Positions 1-8,595 of a stretch of 64,000 bases of DNA are shown here, piece by piece. The notes under the pieces are model-generated. The model was not told the origin of the DNA. It was given only the letters and a program-made list of their open reading frames with translations, and did no database searches. The DNA is from CAZKXX01 sp964556705. GTDB lineage: Bacteria > Acidobacteriota > Terriglobia > UBA7540. The DNA lies in contig CAZKXX010000002.1 of NCBI GenBank assembly GCA_964556705.1, positions 1-64,000 of the forward strand, read 5' to 3'. A program made the translations under genes and the position numbers. The first letter of the stretch is position 1, and the number at the start of each line of letters is the position of its first letter.

Positions 1-672
1 ATCGAGAAGCTGGAAGGGCAGGCGCGCCGGGGTCTGGCCGGCGCCCGGAAGCACGCCGAGGAGCTCGTGACCCAGCTTGAAGCGCGGCTGCTCGACCAGA
101 TGGACGAACGCGACCACGTCCTCAACACGCGCATGGCAGGGCTGGAAGAAAGGCAGCAGGCCGAGTCGCTGCGGATGGCCGACCTCGAACGCGAACTGGC
201 CGCGACCAGGCTGGAACTGGCCGAGGCGCGGGGGGAAAAGGACCGCGACCTCGCCGACCTGCGGACGCAGATGGCGCGGAACGAGGGGCGGTTTCAGACG
301 TTCGCGGAGCGTTTCGACCAGCATCGAGTGGACTTTGAGATTTCCAAGAACAGCGTGCACGAACTGGCGCCGGGTGTGACCGTGAAAGTGACGGGGATGG
401 ACCCGCATTACCAGAAATACCGGGGCTGGATCTTCTTCCAGCCGGACGCTCGGACGCTGTGGCTCAACGACCAGGGCGTGCAGCGCCCGGTCATTTTCTA
501 CGGCCGCGAAGGCGGGCGGAAGTATGAGCTGGTCGTCACCAGCGTGCGCAAGGACTCGGCGATAGGCTACCTGCTGATGCCCGGGGCTGAGCCGCACGCC
601 CGGCAGGCGCGGGCGCTGACGCCGCCTGAAACCGGCGAATTCGACTCGGGCCGCCAGCCTCTGGCCCGTTAG
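1..672 (+). CDS. Coiled-coil protein, 5'-truncated by the window edge
   Basis: The frame is open from base 1, so the true start lies outside the window; 223 codons are visible. The first ~110 residues are a charged, Leu/Ala/Arg/Glu-rich coiled coil. The rest is a compact domain with DFEISKN, PGVTVKV, a WIFF segment and ending KYELVVTSVRKDSAIGYLLMP. This C-terminal domain matches the equivalent part of the next gene (DLTKSK, then LELVINRIEKGAIHGYL), so the two are tandem paralogues. No catalytic motif is seen. I do not recognise the family. A structural or scaffold role at the envelope is a guess based only on the anchored neighbour. Confidence 0.75.
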   Translation: MEKLEGQARRGLAGARKHAEELVTQLEARLLDQMDERDHVLNTRMAGLEERQQAESLRMADLERELAATRLELAEARGEKDRDLADLRTQMARNEGRFQTFAERFDQHRVDFEISKNSVHELAPGVTVKVTGMDPHYQKYRGWIFFQPDARTLWLNDQGVQRPVIFYGREGGRKYELVVTSVRKDSAIGYLLMPGAEPHARQARALTPPETGEFDSGRQPLAR

Positions 673-763
673 CAGACCCGCTCGGGCCCAGCCGGGCCCG
701 GCGCGGGCAGGCCGGAGCGCCCCTCGGCCTGCGAAGCCGATTCAGAAATTTGGAGGTGTTTCC

Positions 764-1672
764 ATGGAAGAACCTGTCCGCGAACCATCCGCGACACCCG
801 ACCCGGGACTTCCCAACTGGGTTTACGGGCTCGTGGCCGTCGTGCTGATTGCGGCGACGGCGGCGTTCTATTCCGCCTGGAGCGAGCGCAGCCGCGCCGA
901 AAAACTTGCCGCCGCCTACGAGGCGATGAGCCTCTCCTTGAACGAAACGCGCATGAAGCTGGAACAGGTTTCCGGAGAGCTGGAGTCGCAAAAGGTGAAG
1001 CCGGAAGCGCCCAAGCCGGCGGAACGCGCCCCGGCGGAAGCGTCGGGCCGGAAAGCGCCCGCACCGGCGCGCCAGAGCGCCCAGCGCGCGTCGGCGGCGA
1101 AACCGGCTCCCGCTGAGGACGGCCGATGGAAAAAAGTTGACGCCGCCCTAGACGAGCAGCAGAGGCGCCTGGCCGCGACCGAAGACGCGCTCGGCCGTAC
1201 GCGCGAGGAGTTCGAAAACCGGCTGACTTCGACGAGCAGCGAACTTTCCGGCTCCATCGCCCGCACGCAGGAGGAGCTGGAGGTCCTGCGCAAGCGCGGC
1301 GAGCGGCTCTACTATGAGTTCGACCTCACCAAATCGAAGCAGTTCACGCGCGTCGGTCCCGTCAGCATCGCGCTGCGCAAGGCGCACCAGAAGAGGCAGT
1401 ACGCCAACCTCCAGTTGATTGTGGACGACGTAAAGATCGAGAAGAAGAACGTCAACCTCTACGAGCCGGTGCTCTTCTACCCGGCCGATTACGCGCAACC
1501 CCTGGAGCTGGTCATCAACCGGATTGAGAAGGGAGCAATCCACGGATACCTCAGCGAGCCGCGCTATCGCCAGTCGCAGCTCGCGGCAAAGCCGCCGGCC
1601 GCGGGCGAGACCGCTGCGGCTCCGGCAGGGTCCGGCGCCGTGCTCCAGTCACGGACCGGGGAAGCGCGGTGA
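764..1672 (+). CDS. Membrane-anchored coiled-coil protein, paralogue of the upstream gene
   Basis: This 302-aa protein has a short N-terminal tail, one membrane segment around residues 20-40 (WVYGLVAVVLIAATAAFYSA), then coiled coil with a Pro/Ala-rich linker near residues 85-120. A C-terminal domain from about residue 180 resembles that of the upstream protein. The start is supported by GGAGG at 752-756, seven bases before ATG. Topology suggests an inner-membrane anchor with the coiled coil outside the cytoplasm (inference). Function unknown. The low-complexity Ala/Pro tail at the C terminus is probably disordered. Confidence 0.8.
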   Translation: MEEPVREPSATPDPGLPNWVYGLVAVVLIAATAAFYSAWSERSRAEKLAAAYEAMSLSLNETRMKLEQVSGELESQKVKPEAPKPAERAPAEASGRKAPAPARQSAQRASAAKPAPAEDGRWKKVDAALDEQQRRLAATEDALGRTREEFENRLTSTSSELSGSIARTQEELEVLRKRGERLYYEFDLTKSKQFTRVGPVSIALRKAHQKRQYANLQLIVDDVKIEKKNVNLYEPVLFYPADYAQPLELVINRIEKGAIHGYLSEPRYRQSQLAAKPPAAGETAAAPAGSGAVLQSRTGEAR

Positions 1673-1722
1673 CCCGCCGCGGCCGTTTCGACGGCCCGGC
1701 GACCCGCAACCAGGAGGTTTCC

Positions 1723-2103
1723 GTGACCCGAAGGTTTGCAGCGTTAATTCTCGCTCTGATGCTCGCAACGCCCCCAGCGATCTTCGCCCGAGGGGAGGAG
1801 AAGCAGTCGCCCGCGAAGGTGGTCGCGACTCGGCCGACCGTTGCCGCGGCGCCCGCCGCCCCGGCCGGCGCGCCGGCGCAAACCACGCGGCCGCAGCCGG
1901 CTGCCCGAACCAGCCGGGACCGTCACGGTGAGCCCCGCCGGCGCGAGGGCGGCATCACCAAGGGCGACATCATATTTATTGGCGCGGTTGCGGGCAGTTC
2001 GATGGGCATCGGCGCCATCGCCGCCGGCGGCAAAGGTGTGGCGATTGGCGCGATTGCGGGCGGTTGGGCCGGTTACCTGGCCAACCTCATCCGCAAGCGA
2101 TAG
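1723..2103 (+). CDS. Small secreted protein with glycine-zipper C terminus
   Basis: I place the start at GTG 1723, because AGGAGG lies just upstream (1712-1716) and the N terminus then reads as a signal peptide (TRRFAALILALMLATPPAIFA). A longer in-frame start at 1669 would overlap the preceding stop and has no such features. The 126-aa product has an Ala/Pro/Arg-rich middle and a C-terminal 45-residue stretch with repeated GxxxG and AGG units (GAVAGSSMGIGAIAAGG), typical of glycine-zipper, membrane-associating segments. Exact role unknown; an outer-membrane or periplasmic location is likely. Confidence 0.65.
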   Translation: MTRRFAALILALMLATPPAIFARGEEKQSPAKVVATRPTVAAAPAAPAGAPAQTTRPQPAARTSRDRHGEPRRREGGITKGDIIFIGAVAGSSMGIGAIAAGGKGVAIGAIAGGWAGYLANLIRKR

Positions 2104-2140
2104 AGACCGTTCCCGGAAGCACAAGTTCCTGGAGGAGGTG

Positions 2141-2272
2141 CGGGAGGCGAGGTGGATGGCTCGCCTCCCGCCGAGGTTTTGTCCGCTTCGGGCGGAGTGG
2201 CAGACGGGTTGCAGACTCCCCGGGTGGGAGGTAGACTTTTCTCGCAGCGACGAAAAGTCCGGCCTGCCCGGG
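2141..2272 (+). other. Multi-hairpin leader between two small envelope genes
   Basis: The 177-base gap holds three strong inverted repeats. An 11-bp perfect stem spans 2141-2151 and 2160-2170 with an 8-base loop. A UUCG-capped hairpin follows near 2181-2193. An 8-bp perfect stem, GACTTTTC (2234-2241) with GAAAAGTC (2252-2259), is enclosed by CCCCGGG (2218-2224) and CCCGGGG (2266-2272). The first could end transcription of the upstream gene, although no T run follows directly. The last lies immediately before the next start codon and could affect its translation. No known riboswitch was recognised. Confidence 0.45.
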
Positions 2273-2280
2273 GGTGAAGC

Positions 2281-2571
2281 ATGAACACCTACCTGTGGCT
2301 CTTCACGGCCTGGGGTCTGGTCACCATCACGCTGATTGCTCTGCTCATTTACCGTTCCCGCCTCGAAAACCAGGAAACTGACTGGATCCCGCTGACCGAC
2401 GATGAGCGCGAGGACAAGGCCATCCGCGCGCAGACCATGATCGAGATGAAGGCCCAGCGGCTCACCATGCCGATTCGGGCGCTGGGGACGCTCTCCGTGG
2501 TCTTGTTGCTGGCGATCGTGGGCTTCTGGCTGTATCAGGGGATCACAACGCCGCCGCCCCCGCCGCAATAA
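2281..2571 (+). CDS. Small two-span membrane protein
   Basis: This 96-aa protein has hydrophobic helices at about residues 4-24 and 67-88, separated by an acidic and basic loop, and ends in a run of prolines (TPPPPPQ). The two helices suggest a hairpin topology with the loop on one side. No family motif is recognised. It follows the structured leader described at 2141-2272. GGGGGTGAAGC just before ATG could serve as a weak ribosome binding site. Convergent to the glutaredoxin gene. Confidence 0.65.
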   Translation: MNTYLWLFTAWGLVTITLIALLIYRSRLENQETDWIPLTDDEREDKAIRAQTMIEMKAQRLTMPIRALGTLSVVLLLAIVGFWLYQGITTPPPPPQ

Positions 2572-2627
2572 ATTCCGGCGAAGAAATACGGGGCGGAAGG
2601 TGGCGCGGGCAGAAACCGAGGGGGGAA

Positions 2628-2924
2628 TTATGCCTGCGGGGGATGCCCAGAGTGCCCGTCCGCCTGGACGGGCGCGGAGCCGGCGGCGAGTTCCGCCTCC
2701 AGGCGTGTGACGTCAAAAGGTGAGAGGTAGAAAAACCGCCCGTCCATCTCGAACGTCGGAACGCACCGGCGGCCGCGATTGGCCGCCAGAACAAACTCCG
2801 CCGCTTCGGGCACCTCTTCGATATTGACCTCTTCAAACGGGACGCCCTTCTCATCCAGAAAGCGTTTGGCGCGGCGGCAGTCGCTGCAATGCCGGGTCGT
2901 GTAGATGCGGACTCGGGGAACCAA
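2628..2924 (-). CDS. Glutaredoxin family protein
   Basis: A 98-aa thioredoxin-fold protein. An N-terminal beta strand (VRIYTTRHCSDC) carries the redox motif CSDC near residues 13-16, followed by a helix and the conserved cis-proline region (RCVPTFEMDG). It probably reduces disulfides or glutathione mixed disulfides in the cytoplasm. The start is TTG; GGAGG lies 12-13 bases upstream on the minus strand and no better start is available. It is the last gene downstream of the ATP synthase operon, separated from atpC by 47 bases, and may be cotranscribed. The C-terminal tail (after about residue 80) is longer than in minimal glutaredoxins. Confidence 0.8.
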   Translation of the reverse strand: MVPRVRIYTTRHCSDCRRAKRFLDEKGVPFEEVNIEEVPEAAEFVLAANRGRRCVPTFEMDGRFFYLSPFDVTRLEAELAAGSAPVQADGHSGHPPQA

Positions 2925-2971
2925 GCGTGTTCTCGAACCTCCCGTGTTCGGGCAGCCTCTTTGGCGGCAGC

Positions 2972-3406
2972 TCAGGCTTCGCGCGCTTCGGCGGCGCGAC
3001 GCACCACCTGAAGCCGGGCTCGCGCCCGCTCGAGCGAGTTGCGGGCGCGGTCCAGGTCGATTTCGGGATCGGTTGAAGCCAGCCGTTCCTCAGCGCGGCG
3101 GCGGGCGCGCTCGGCCCGCTCGGCGTCAATCTCTTCCGGACGTTCGGCCGTCTCGGCGAGAATGATCACGCGGTCCGGAAGCACTTCCGCGAATCCCCAG
3201 CTTACGGCCACGTAATGCGAGACCGCTCCGTGCCGGTAAGAGAGTTCACCGGGTTTCAGCTCGCAAAGCAGCGGCGAGTGGCCGGGCAGGACGCCGAGAT
3301 AGCCGTTCTTTCCCGGAATCGTCACCGCATCCACCGCCTCGCGCGCCACCTGGCGGTCCGGCGTGGCGATTTCGAGCTGAATCTTCCTGGGAAGAGTCTC
3401 CGCCAT
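2972..3406 (-). CDS. atpC: F1 ATP synthase epsilon subunit
   Basis: A 144-aa epsilon subunit of the F1 sector. It forms part of the central stalk and can inhibit ATP hydrolysis. The N-terminal beta-sandwich has typical motifs (IQLEIATPDR, VTIPGKNGYLGVLPGHSPLL) and the C-terminal third is the charged Arg/Glu-rich helical hairpin (AERARRRAEERL). Length is normal. It is the last ATP synthase gene on this strand, 100 bases after atpD with a hairpin in between, which may set its expression apart from atpD. Confidence 0.97.
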   Translation of the reverse strand: MAETLPRKIQLEIATPDRQVAREAVDAVTIPGKNGYLGVLPGHSPLLCELKPGELSYRHGAVSHYVAVSWGFAEVLPDRVIILAETAERPEEIDAERAERARRRAEERLASTDPEIDLDRARNSLERARARLQVVRRAAEAREA

Positions 3407-3439
3407 AAGGTTGAATCATTGCACCATCGAACCATCGAT

Positions 3440-3472
3440 CCATTGAAACGGCGCTTCCGTTTTTCTCAATGG
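3440..3472 (-). repeat. Intercistronic hairpin between atpD and atpC
   Basis: An interrupted inverted repeat: outer arms CCATTGA (3440-3446) and TCAATGG (3466-3472) enclose an inner stem AAACGG (3446-3451) with CCGTTT (3457-3462). Beside it at 3424-3438 lie two direct copies of CCATCGA. It sits in the only sizeable gap of the F1 operon and could stabilise or process the mRNA, or attenuate atpC. No T run follows, so a strong terminator is unlikely. Confidence 0.5.
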
Positions 3473-3506
3473 CCCGATGAATCAACGGCTCAGTGGACCG
3501 ATTTCC

Positions 3507-4952
3507 TCAGGCCGTCGCCTTCAGACGTTCGGCCTTTTCCACCGCCTCTTCGATGGTCCCGACCAGGAAGAATGCCTGCTCGGGGAGGTCGTCGTGCTTG
3601 CCTTCGACGATCTCTTTGAATCCCCGGATCGTGTCTTCTATTTTGACGTACTTGCCCTCCAGGCCCGTGAACTGCTGCGCGACGAAGAACGGCTGCGAAA
3701 GGAAGCGCTGAATCTTGCGCGCGCGCGAGACGGTGAGCTTGTCTTCGTCCGAAAGCTCGTCGATGCCGAGGATGGCGATGATGTCCTGAAGGTCCTTGTA
3801 CTTTTGCAGGATCGCCTTCACGGAGCGCGCCACGTTGTAGTGCTCCTGGCCGACGATGCGCGGGTCGAGGACGCGCGAGGTGGACGCCAGCGGGTCCACG
3901 GCCGGGTAGATGCCGAGCTCGGCAATCTGGCGCGAGAGCACCGTGGTCGCGTCGAGGTGCGAAAAAGTCGTGGCCGGCGCGGGGTCCGTCAGGTCGTCGG
4001 CGGGAACGTAAATCGCCTGCACGGAAGTGATCGAGCCTTCGGTGGTGGAGGTGATGCGCTCCTGGAGCTCGCCCATTTCCGTGGAAAGGTTCGGCTGGTA
4101 GCCGACCGCCGAGGGCATGCGTCCGAGCAGCGCGGAAACTTCCGAGCCCGCCTGCGTGAAGCGGAAGATGTTGTCGATGAAGAGCAGCACGTCTTGCCCC
4201 TCCACGTCGCGGAAGTATTCGGCGACGGTAAGGCCCGTGAGGCCGACGCGCAGGCGCGCGCCGGGCGGCTCGGTCATCTGGCCGTAAATGAGCGCGGCCT
4301 TCGACTTCTCCGGGTTCTTCAGGTCAATGACGCCCGACTCCTGAAACTCCAGCCAGAGGTCGTTCCCCTCGCGCGTGCGCTCGCCGACGCCCGAAAAAAC
4401 GGAGACGCCGCCGTGCTTGAGCGCCACGTTGTTGATCAGCTCCATGATGATGACGGTCTTGCCCACGCCGGCGCCGCCGAACAGGCCCGTCTTGCCGCCC
4501 TTCAGGTAGGGCTCGAGCAGGTCCACGACTTTCAGGCCCGTCTCGAACATTTCGAGCCGGGTGTTCTGCTCGTCGAGCTTGGGCGCGTGCCGGTGAATCG
4601 GAAACCGGGTGTCGGTGTTCACCGGACCGAGCTCGTCCACCGGCTCGCCCAGAACGTTCAGCACGCGGCCGAGCGTGGCCTTGCCGACCGGCACGGTAAT
4701 AGGCCCGCCCGTGTCGATCGCCTTCATGCCGCGCACCATGCCTTCGGTGGGCTGCATGGCCACGGCCTTCACCCGTCCTTCGCCGAGGTGCTGTTCGACC
4801 TCGCAGATGACGTCGATGGGGTTCGGAACGTCGAAGCCCTCGGAGGTGACACGCAGGGCGTTATAGATGGGCGGCAGGTCCCCGCCCTCGAACGCCGCCA
4901 CGATCACAGGGCCGATGACTTCCACGACTTTTCCTGTCTGATTTTCTGCCAT
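3507..4952 (-). CDS. atpD: F1 ATP synthase beta subunit
   Basis: The catalytic beta subunit of F1. Visible motifs are the Walker A loop GGAGVGKT, the catalytic-glutamate segment GVGERTREGNDLW, Walker B (DVLLFIDNIFRF) and the DELSDEDKL segment of the C-terminal helical domain. I choose ATG 4952 (481 aa): AGGA precedes it and the protein then begins at the normal point (AENQTGKVVEVIGPV). An alternative GTG at 4979 would overlap the atpG stop as GTGA and add nine residues. It lies between atpG and atpC in the standard order. Confidence 0.97.
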   Translation of the reverse strand: MAENQTGKVVEVIGPVIVAAFEGGDLPPIYNALRVTSEGFDVPNPIDVICEVEQHLGEGRVKAVAMQPTEGMVRGMKAIDTGGPITVPVGKATLGRVLNVLGEPVDELGPVNTDTRFPIHRHAPKLDEQNTRLEMFETGLKVVDLLEPYLKGGKTGLFGGAGVGKTVIIMELINNVALKHGGVSVFSGVGERTREGNDLWLEFQESGVIDLKNPEKSKAALIYGQMTEPPGARLRVGLTGLTVAEYFRDVEGQDVLLFIDNIFRFTQAGSEVSALLGRMPSAVGYQPNLSTEMGELQERITSTTEGSITSVQAIYVPADDLTDPAPATTFSHLDATTVLSRQIAELGIYPAVDPLASTSRVLDPRIVGQEHYNVARSVKAILQKYKDLQDIIAILGIDELSDEDKLTVSRARKIQRFLSQPFFVAQQFTGLEGKYVKIEDTIRGFKEIVEGKHDDLPEQAFFLVGTIEEAVEKAERLKATA

Positions 4953-4975
4953 GCCCGTCCTTCCGACCGCTTCAC

Positions 4976-5830
4976 TCACAGCGCCGCGGCGCCGCTCACC
5001 ACCTCGATGATCTCCTTGGTGATGGCCGCCTGGCGCACGCGGTTCAGGTAAAGCGTCAGGTTATCAATCATCTCCGAAGCGTTCTTCGTGGCGGCGTCCA
5101 TGGCCGTCATGCGGGCCGCGAACTCCGCCGCCGCCGATTCGCGCAGGGCGCGGTAAACTTCGATTTCCAGAAACCGCGGAAGGAGCAGGCTGAAAATTTC
5201 TTCCGCCGGCTGCTCGTAGATGTAGTCCACCAGCGACTCGCCCTTCTTCGGCTCAATCGCCTTGAGCGGCAGGTGGCGCTCCTCGGTCAGCCGCTGCGTG
5301 AGCACCGTCTTCGACTCGTTGTAGATGAAGTCCACGGCGTCCACCTGCTGCTCGGTGTAAAGCTTGATGATCATGCCGGCGATTTCCTGCGCGTGCTGGA
5401 ACTCCAGCCGGCTGAAAAGGTTGACGTACTCGGCCAGGATGTTGACGGGGCGCTTCCGGAAGAAGTCGCGCCCTTTGCGTCCCACGGCGATGAGGGAGAC
5501 TTCGGCGTCGCGGTGGCGCTCGAAGTAGCTTTGCGCGGCGCGAATCAGGTTCGCGTTGAACGCGCCGCAGAGGCCCTTATCGCCCGTCACAAGCACCAGC
5601 AGGACCCGCTTCACGGGCCGCTCGGCCAGCAACGGATGCTCGCGCTGCTCGGCGCGCGCCGCGAGGCTGGAAAGCAACCCGGCCATCTGGTTGGCGTACG
5701 GCCGCAGGCCGAAGACGCGGTCCTGCGCCCGGCGCAGCCGCGCCGCCGCCACCATCTTCATCGCCCGCGTGATCTGCTGCGTGTTCTTCACGGAGCGGAT
5801 GCGTCTTCGGATGTCGAGGACGTTGGGCAC
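4976..5830 (-). CDS. atpG: F1 ATP synthase gamma subunit
   Basis: The 284-aa rotor shaft of F1. The conserved N-terminal helix (RRRIRSVKNTQQITRAMKMVAAARL) and C-terminal helix (LYLNRVRQAAITKEIIEVVSGAAAL) form the coiled coil that turns inside the alpha3-beta3 ring. A middle Rossmann-like part (LVTGDKGLCGAFNANL) is intact. Length is normal. It follows atpA by 24 bases and precedes atpD with almost no gap, so translation is probably coupled. Confidence 0.97.
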   Translation of the reverse strand: MPNVLDIRRRIRSVKNTQQITRAMKMVAAARLRRAQDRVFGLRPYANQMAGLLSSLAARAEQREHPLLAERPVKRVLLVLVTGDKGLCGAFNANLIRAAQSYFERHRDAEVSLIAVGRKGRDFFRKRPVNILAEYVNLFSRLEFQHAQEIAGMIIKLYTEQQVDAVDFIYNESKTVLTQRLTEERHLPLKAIEPKKGESLVDYIYEQPAEEIFSLLLPRFLEIEVYRALRESAAAEFAARMTAMDAATKNASEMIDNLTLYLNRVRQAAITKEIIEVVSGAAAL

Positions 5831-5854
5831 GAATCCCTCGCCGGCGCCAGCCCG

Positions 5855-7390
5855 TCAGGCGACCTTGGCCTTCCGCTCCGCCAGAAATTTCGCCTTATAT
5901 TCGTCCAGCACCTTGCGGATCTCGGCGCGCAGCTCGTCGTTCAGTTCCTTCTTCTGCAAAATCTTCTTGCCGAGTCCCGGATAGGAAGCATCCAGGAATT
6001 CGTACAGGCCTTTTTCAAACGGCAGGCAGTCGGAGACGGCCAGGTCGTCAAAGTAGCCGTGCGTGCCGGCGAAGATGATGAGAATCTGTTTCTCGACGGA
6101 AATCGGGCTGAACTGGTCCTGCTTCAGCACTTCCGTCAGGCGCTGGCCGCGGTTGAGCTGCGCCTGCGTGGCGCGGTCGAGGTCGCTGCCGAACTGCGCG
6201 AAGGCGGCGAGTTCGCGGTACTGCGCCAGCTCCAGCCGCAGCGTCCCCGCCACCTGCTTCATCGCCTTGATCTGCGCGTTACCGCCCACGCGCGAGACCG
6301 AAAGCCCCACGTTGACGGCCGGGCGGACGCCGGAATGGAACAGGTCGGCCTCGAGATAGATCTGCCCGTCCGTAATCGAAATGACGTTGGTCGGAATGTA
6401 GGCGGAAACATCGCTCGCCTGCGTCTCGATGACCGGAAGCGCCGTCAGCGAGCCGCCGCCCAATTGGTCGTTCAGCTTCGCGGCGCGCTCGAGCAGCCGC
6501 GAGTGGAGGTAGAAGACGTCGCCGGGATACGCCTCGCGCCCGGGCGGCCGCCTCAGCAGCAGCGAGATTTCGCGGTAGGCGACGGCGTGCTTGGAGAGGT
6601 CGTCGTAGATGCACAGCGCGTGGCGGCCGCGGTCGCGGAAATATTCGCCCATCGCGCAGCCCGAATAGGGCGAAAGGTACTGCATGGGCGCGGGGTCGGA
6701 CGCGCTCGCCTCGACGACGATCGTGTACTTCATCGCGTCGTACTCTTCCAGCGTCTTGATCACCTGCGCGATCGTCGAGCGCTTCTGGCCGATGGCGACG
6801 TAGATGCAGATGACGTCGCCGCCGCCCTTCTGGTTGATAATCGTGTCGAGCAGGATGGCCGTCTTGCCGGTCTGCCGATCACCGATGACGAGTTCGCGCT
6901 GCCCGCGCCCGATGGGGATCATCGAGTCGATGGCTTTCAGCCCCGTCTGCAGCGGCTCGCGCACGGGCCGCCGGCTCACCACGCCGGGCGCCAGGCGCTC
7001 GATGGGGTTGAAGTGGTCGGTGAAGATCGGCCCCTTGCCGTCGGTGGGCCGGCCGAGCGCGTCCACCACCCGTCCCACGAGCGCCTCGCCCACGGGCACG
7101 GACATGATGCGCTGCGTGCGTTTCACCGTGTCCCCTTCGCAGATCTTCGTGTAGTCGCCGAGCAGCACCGCGCCCACCTGGTCTTCTTCCAGGTTGAGCG
7201 CCAGCCCCATGGCTTCGTGGGGCAGATCGAGCAGTTCGCCCGCCATGACGTTGTCCAGGCCGTGAATGCGCGCCACGCCGTCGCCCACCGAGATGACCGT
7301 GCCCACTTCGGCCACGGTGACCGTGCGGTCGTAATTCTCAATCTGCTCGCGAATGATCTTGGTGATTTCGTCGGCTTTGATTTTCGCCAC
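5855..7390 (-). CDS. atpA: F1 ATP synthase alpha subunit
   Basis: The non-catalytic nucleotide-binding alpha subunit, 511 aa. The Walker A sequence GDRQTGKT lies near residue 170. The signature GLSVSRVGGNAQIKAMKQVA and the arginine-finger segment are present, as is the N-terminal helix (ADEITKIIREQIENYD) that contacts the delta subunit. No truncation is seen. It sits between atpH and atpG. Confidence 0.98.
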   Translation of the reverse strand: MAKIKADEITKIIREQIENYDRTVTVAEVGTVISVGDGVARIHGLDNVMAGELLDLPHEAMGLALNLEEDQVGAVLLGDYTKICEGDTVKRTQRIMSVPVGEALVGRVVDALGRPTDGKGPIFTDHFNPIERLAPGVVSRRPVREPLQTGLKAIDSMIPIGRGQRELVIGDRQTGKTAILLDTIINQKGGGDVICIYVAIGQKRSTIAQVIKTLEEYDAMKYTIVVEASASDPAPMQYLSPYSGCAMGEYFRDRGRHALCIYDDLSKHAVAYREISLLLRRPPGREAYPGDVFYLHSRLLERAAKLNDQLGGGSLTALPVIETQASDVSAYIPTNVISITDGQIYLEADLFHSGVRPAVNVGLSVSRVGGNAQIKAMKQVAGTLRLELAQYRELAAFAQFGSDLDRATQAQLNRGQRLTEVLKQDQFSPISVEKQILIIFAGTHGYFDDLAVSDCLPFEKGLYEFLDASYPGLGKKILQKKELNDELRAEIRKVLDEYKAKFLAERKAKVA

Positions 7391-7431
7391 GGTTTCGCCT
7401 CACCTCGTCCCGAACGAAATTCCGGAAGTTT

Positions 7432-7971
7432 CTACTGCGCCAGCAGCCGCTCCCGGAGGCGGTCCAGATGGCCGCGCACCGAGCCGTCATAGACGATGCT
7501 GCGGATCTTGGCGCGGATTCCGGCCAGCAGCGCCTCGTCGCGCTCGAACTCCATTTCCACCTGTCCGCGCGTCACCTGCTCGAAACGCTCGCGCAAAGCG
7601 TCCTGTTCCGCCGCCGGCAATTCCTCCGCGGAAGCCACCCGCACTTCCACGATTCCCAGCCGCTCGTTTGAAATCCGCCGATAGGCTTCGATCACCTGTT
7701 CCAGCATCTTCAGGCGGTAATTGCCCGCCAGGACGCGCAGGAAGTTCGCGGTCTCCTGGGAAGCTCCCATCCTCTCGAGGACGGCGCCGAGCACGGCGGC
7801 TTTGCCGTCGAGCGCGATGCCGGGCGACTCGAGCACGTCGCGCAGCTCTTCGACGGCGCGGTAGAGGGCGAGAAATTCTTCCAGCTCGCCGAGGACATGG
7901 CGGTAGTCCCCTGTCTTGCCGACCACGTCGGCGAGGGCCCGCGCGTAACGGTTGGCGATGGCGACGGCCAC
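7432..7971 (-). CDS. atpH: F1 ATP synthase delta subunit
   Basis: The 179-aa delta subunit links the peripheral stalk to the top of F1. The N-terminal helical bundle (IANRYARALADVV) and C-terminal motif (RLGIVEVRVASAEELP) match the OSCP/delta family, and length is normal. The start is GTG 7969-7971 with AAGGA about nine bases upstream. It lies between atpF and atpA, as in most F-type operons. Confidence 0.95.
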   Translation of the reverse strand: MAVAIANRYARALADVVGKTGDYRHVLGELEEFLALYRAVEELRDVLESPGIALDGKAAVLGAVLERMGASQETANFLRVLAGNYRLKMLEQVIEAYRRISNERLGIVEVRVASAEELPAAEQDALRERFEQVTRGQVEMEFERDEALLAGIRAKIRSIVYDGSVRGHLDRLRERLLAQ

Positions 7972-8004
7972 GATGAATGTCCTTCGGGAAGCGCCGCGCT
8001 TCCC

Positions 8005-8595
8005 TCAGTTGGAACTCTGCCGGGCGCCGAGTCGCGCCAGAAACTGGCTCACCAGGCGGCGGCGGGCCGGCTCGTCGAGCCGCTGGCGAATGGATTCTTC
8101 AGCCAGCGCGAGCGCCTGGCGCGCGGCGAAGAGCCGCAATTCGAGCTGCGCCGCCTTCGCCGCCGTTTCCATCTGCGCGCGCGCCGAGGCCAGCATCCGC
8201 GCGCCCTCTTCCGCCGTCGCGCGCCGCATCTCCTCGCGCTCGGCCTTCATTTCCTCGAGCGAAGCGGCGCGGAAGGCGGCGATTTCCTCTTCCAGATGCG
8301 CGAGCTTGTCCTGGACTCGCTTCAGTTCCGCCTGCGACGTTTCCAGCGCCTGGCGGCCTTCATCGAGACTCTTCCGAATCGCCGCCGTGCGGTCGGCAAA
8401 AAACTGCGCGAGCGGCTTGCGCAGAATGAAGGCGAGTCCGGCGACCAGAATGGTGAAGTTGATGGCGTGGAAGAGGAGCGCGTGTTCGCCCTCGGCGGCG
8501 CGCGCTTCCGCGGGCGCCGCGAGCGCCATGAGGCAGCCGCCGGCGAAAAGACGCGCCCATCCCCGCAGCCGGGCTGCCCTCGCGCCACCCGTCAC
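8005..8595 (-). CDS. atpF: F0 ATP synthase b subunit with signal-like N-terminal extension
   Basis: A stator b subunit, 196 aa from GTG 8593-8595. That start overlaps the upstream gene's TGA as GTGA, an arrangement typical of coupled translation; a longer open frame upstream is only the antisense of coding bias. Residues ~15-30 look like a signal peptide (LFAGGCLMALAAPAEARA). They are followed by the true membrane span (HALLFHAINFTILVAGLAFIL) and a long charged helix that dimerises in the stalk. Such b subunits with an extra leader are known in some Gram-negative groups. The second b-type gene just upstream suggests a b/b' heterodimer. Confidence 0.9.
   Translation of the reverse strand: MTGGARAARLRGWARLFAGGCLMALAAPAEARAAEGEHALLFHAINFTILVAGLAFILRKPLAQFFADRTAAIRKSLDEGRQALETSQAELKRVQDKLAHLEEEIAAFRAASLEEMKAEREEMRRATAEEGARMLASARAQMETAAKAAQLELRLFAARQALALAEESIRQRLDEPARRRLVSQFLARLGARQSSN

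Noticed and set aside
3477..7492. Long plus-strand frames opposite atpD, atpG and atpA
   Set aside because: Antisense to three unmistakable ATP synthase genes; composition is that of a mirrored reading frame.
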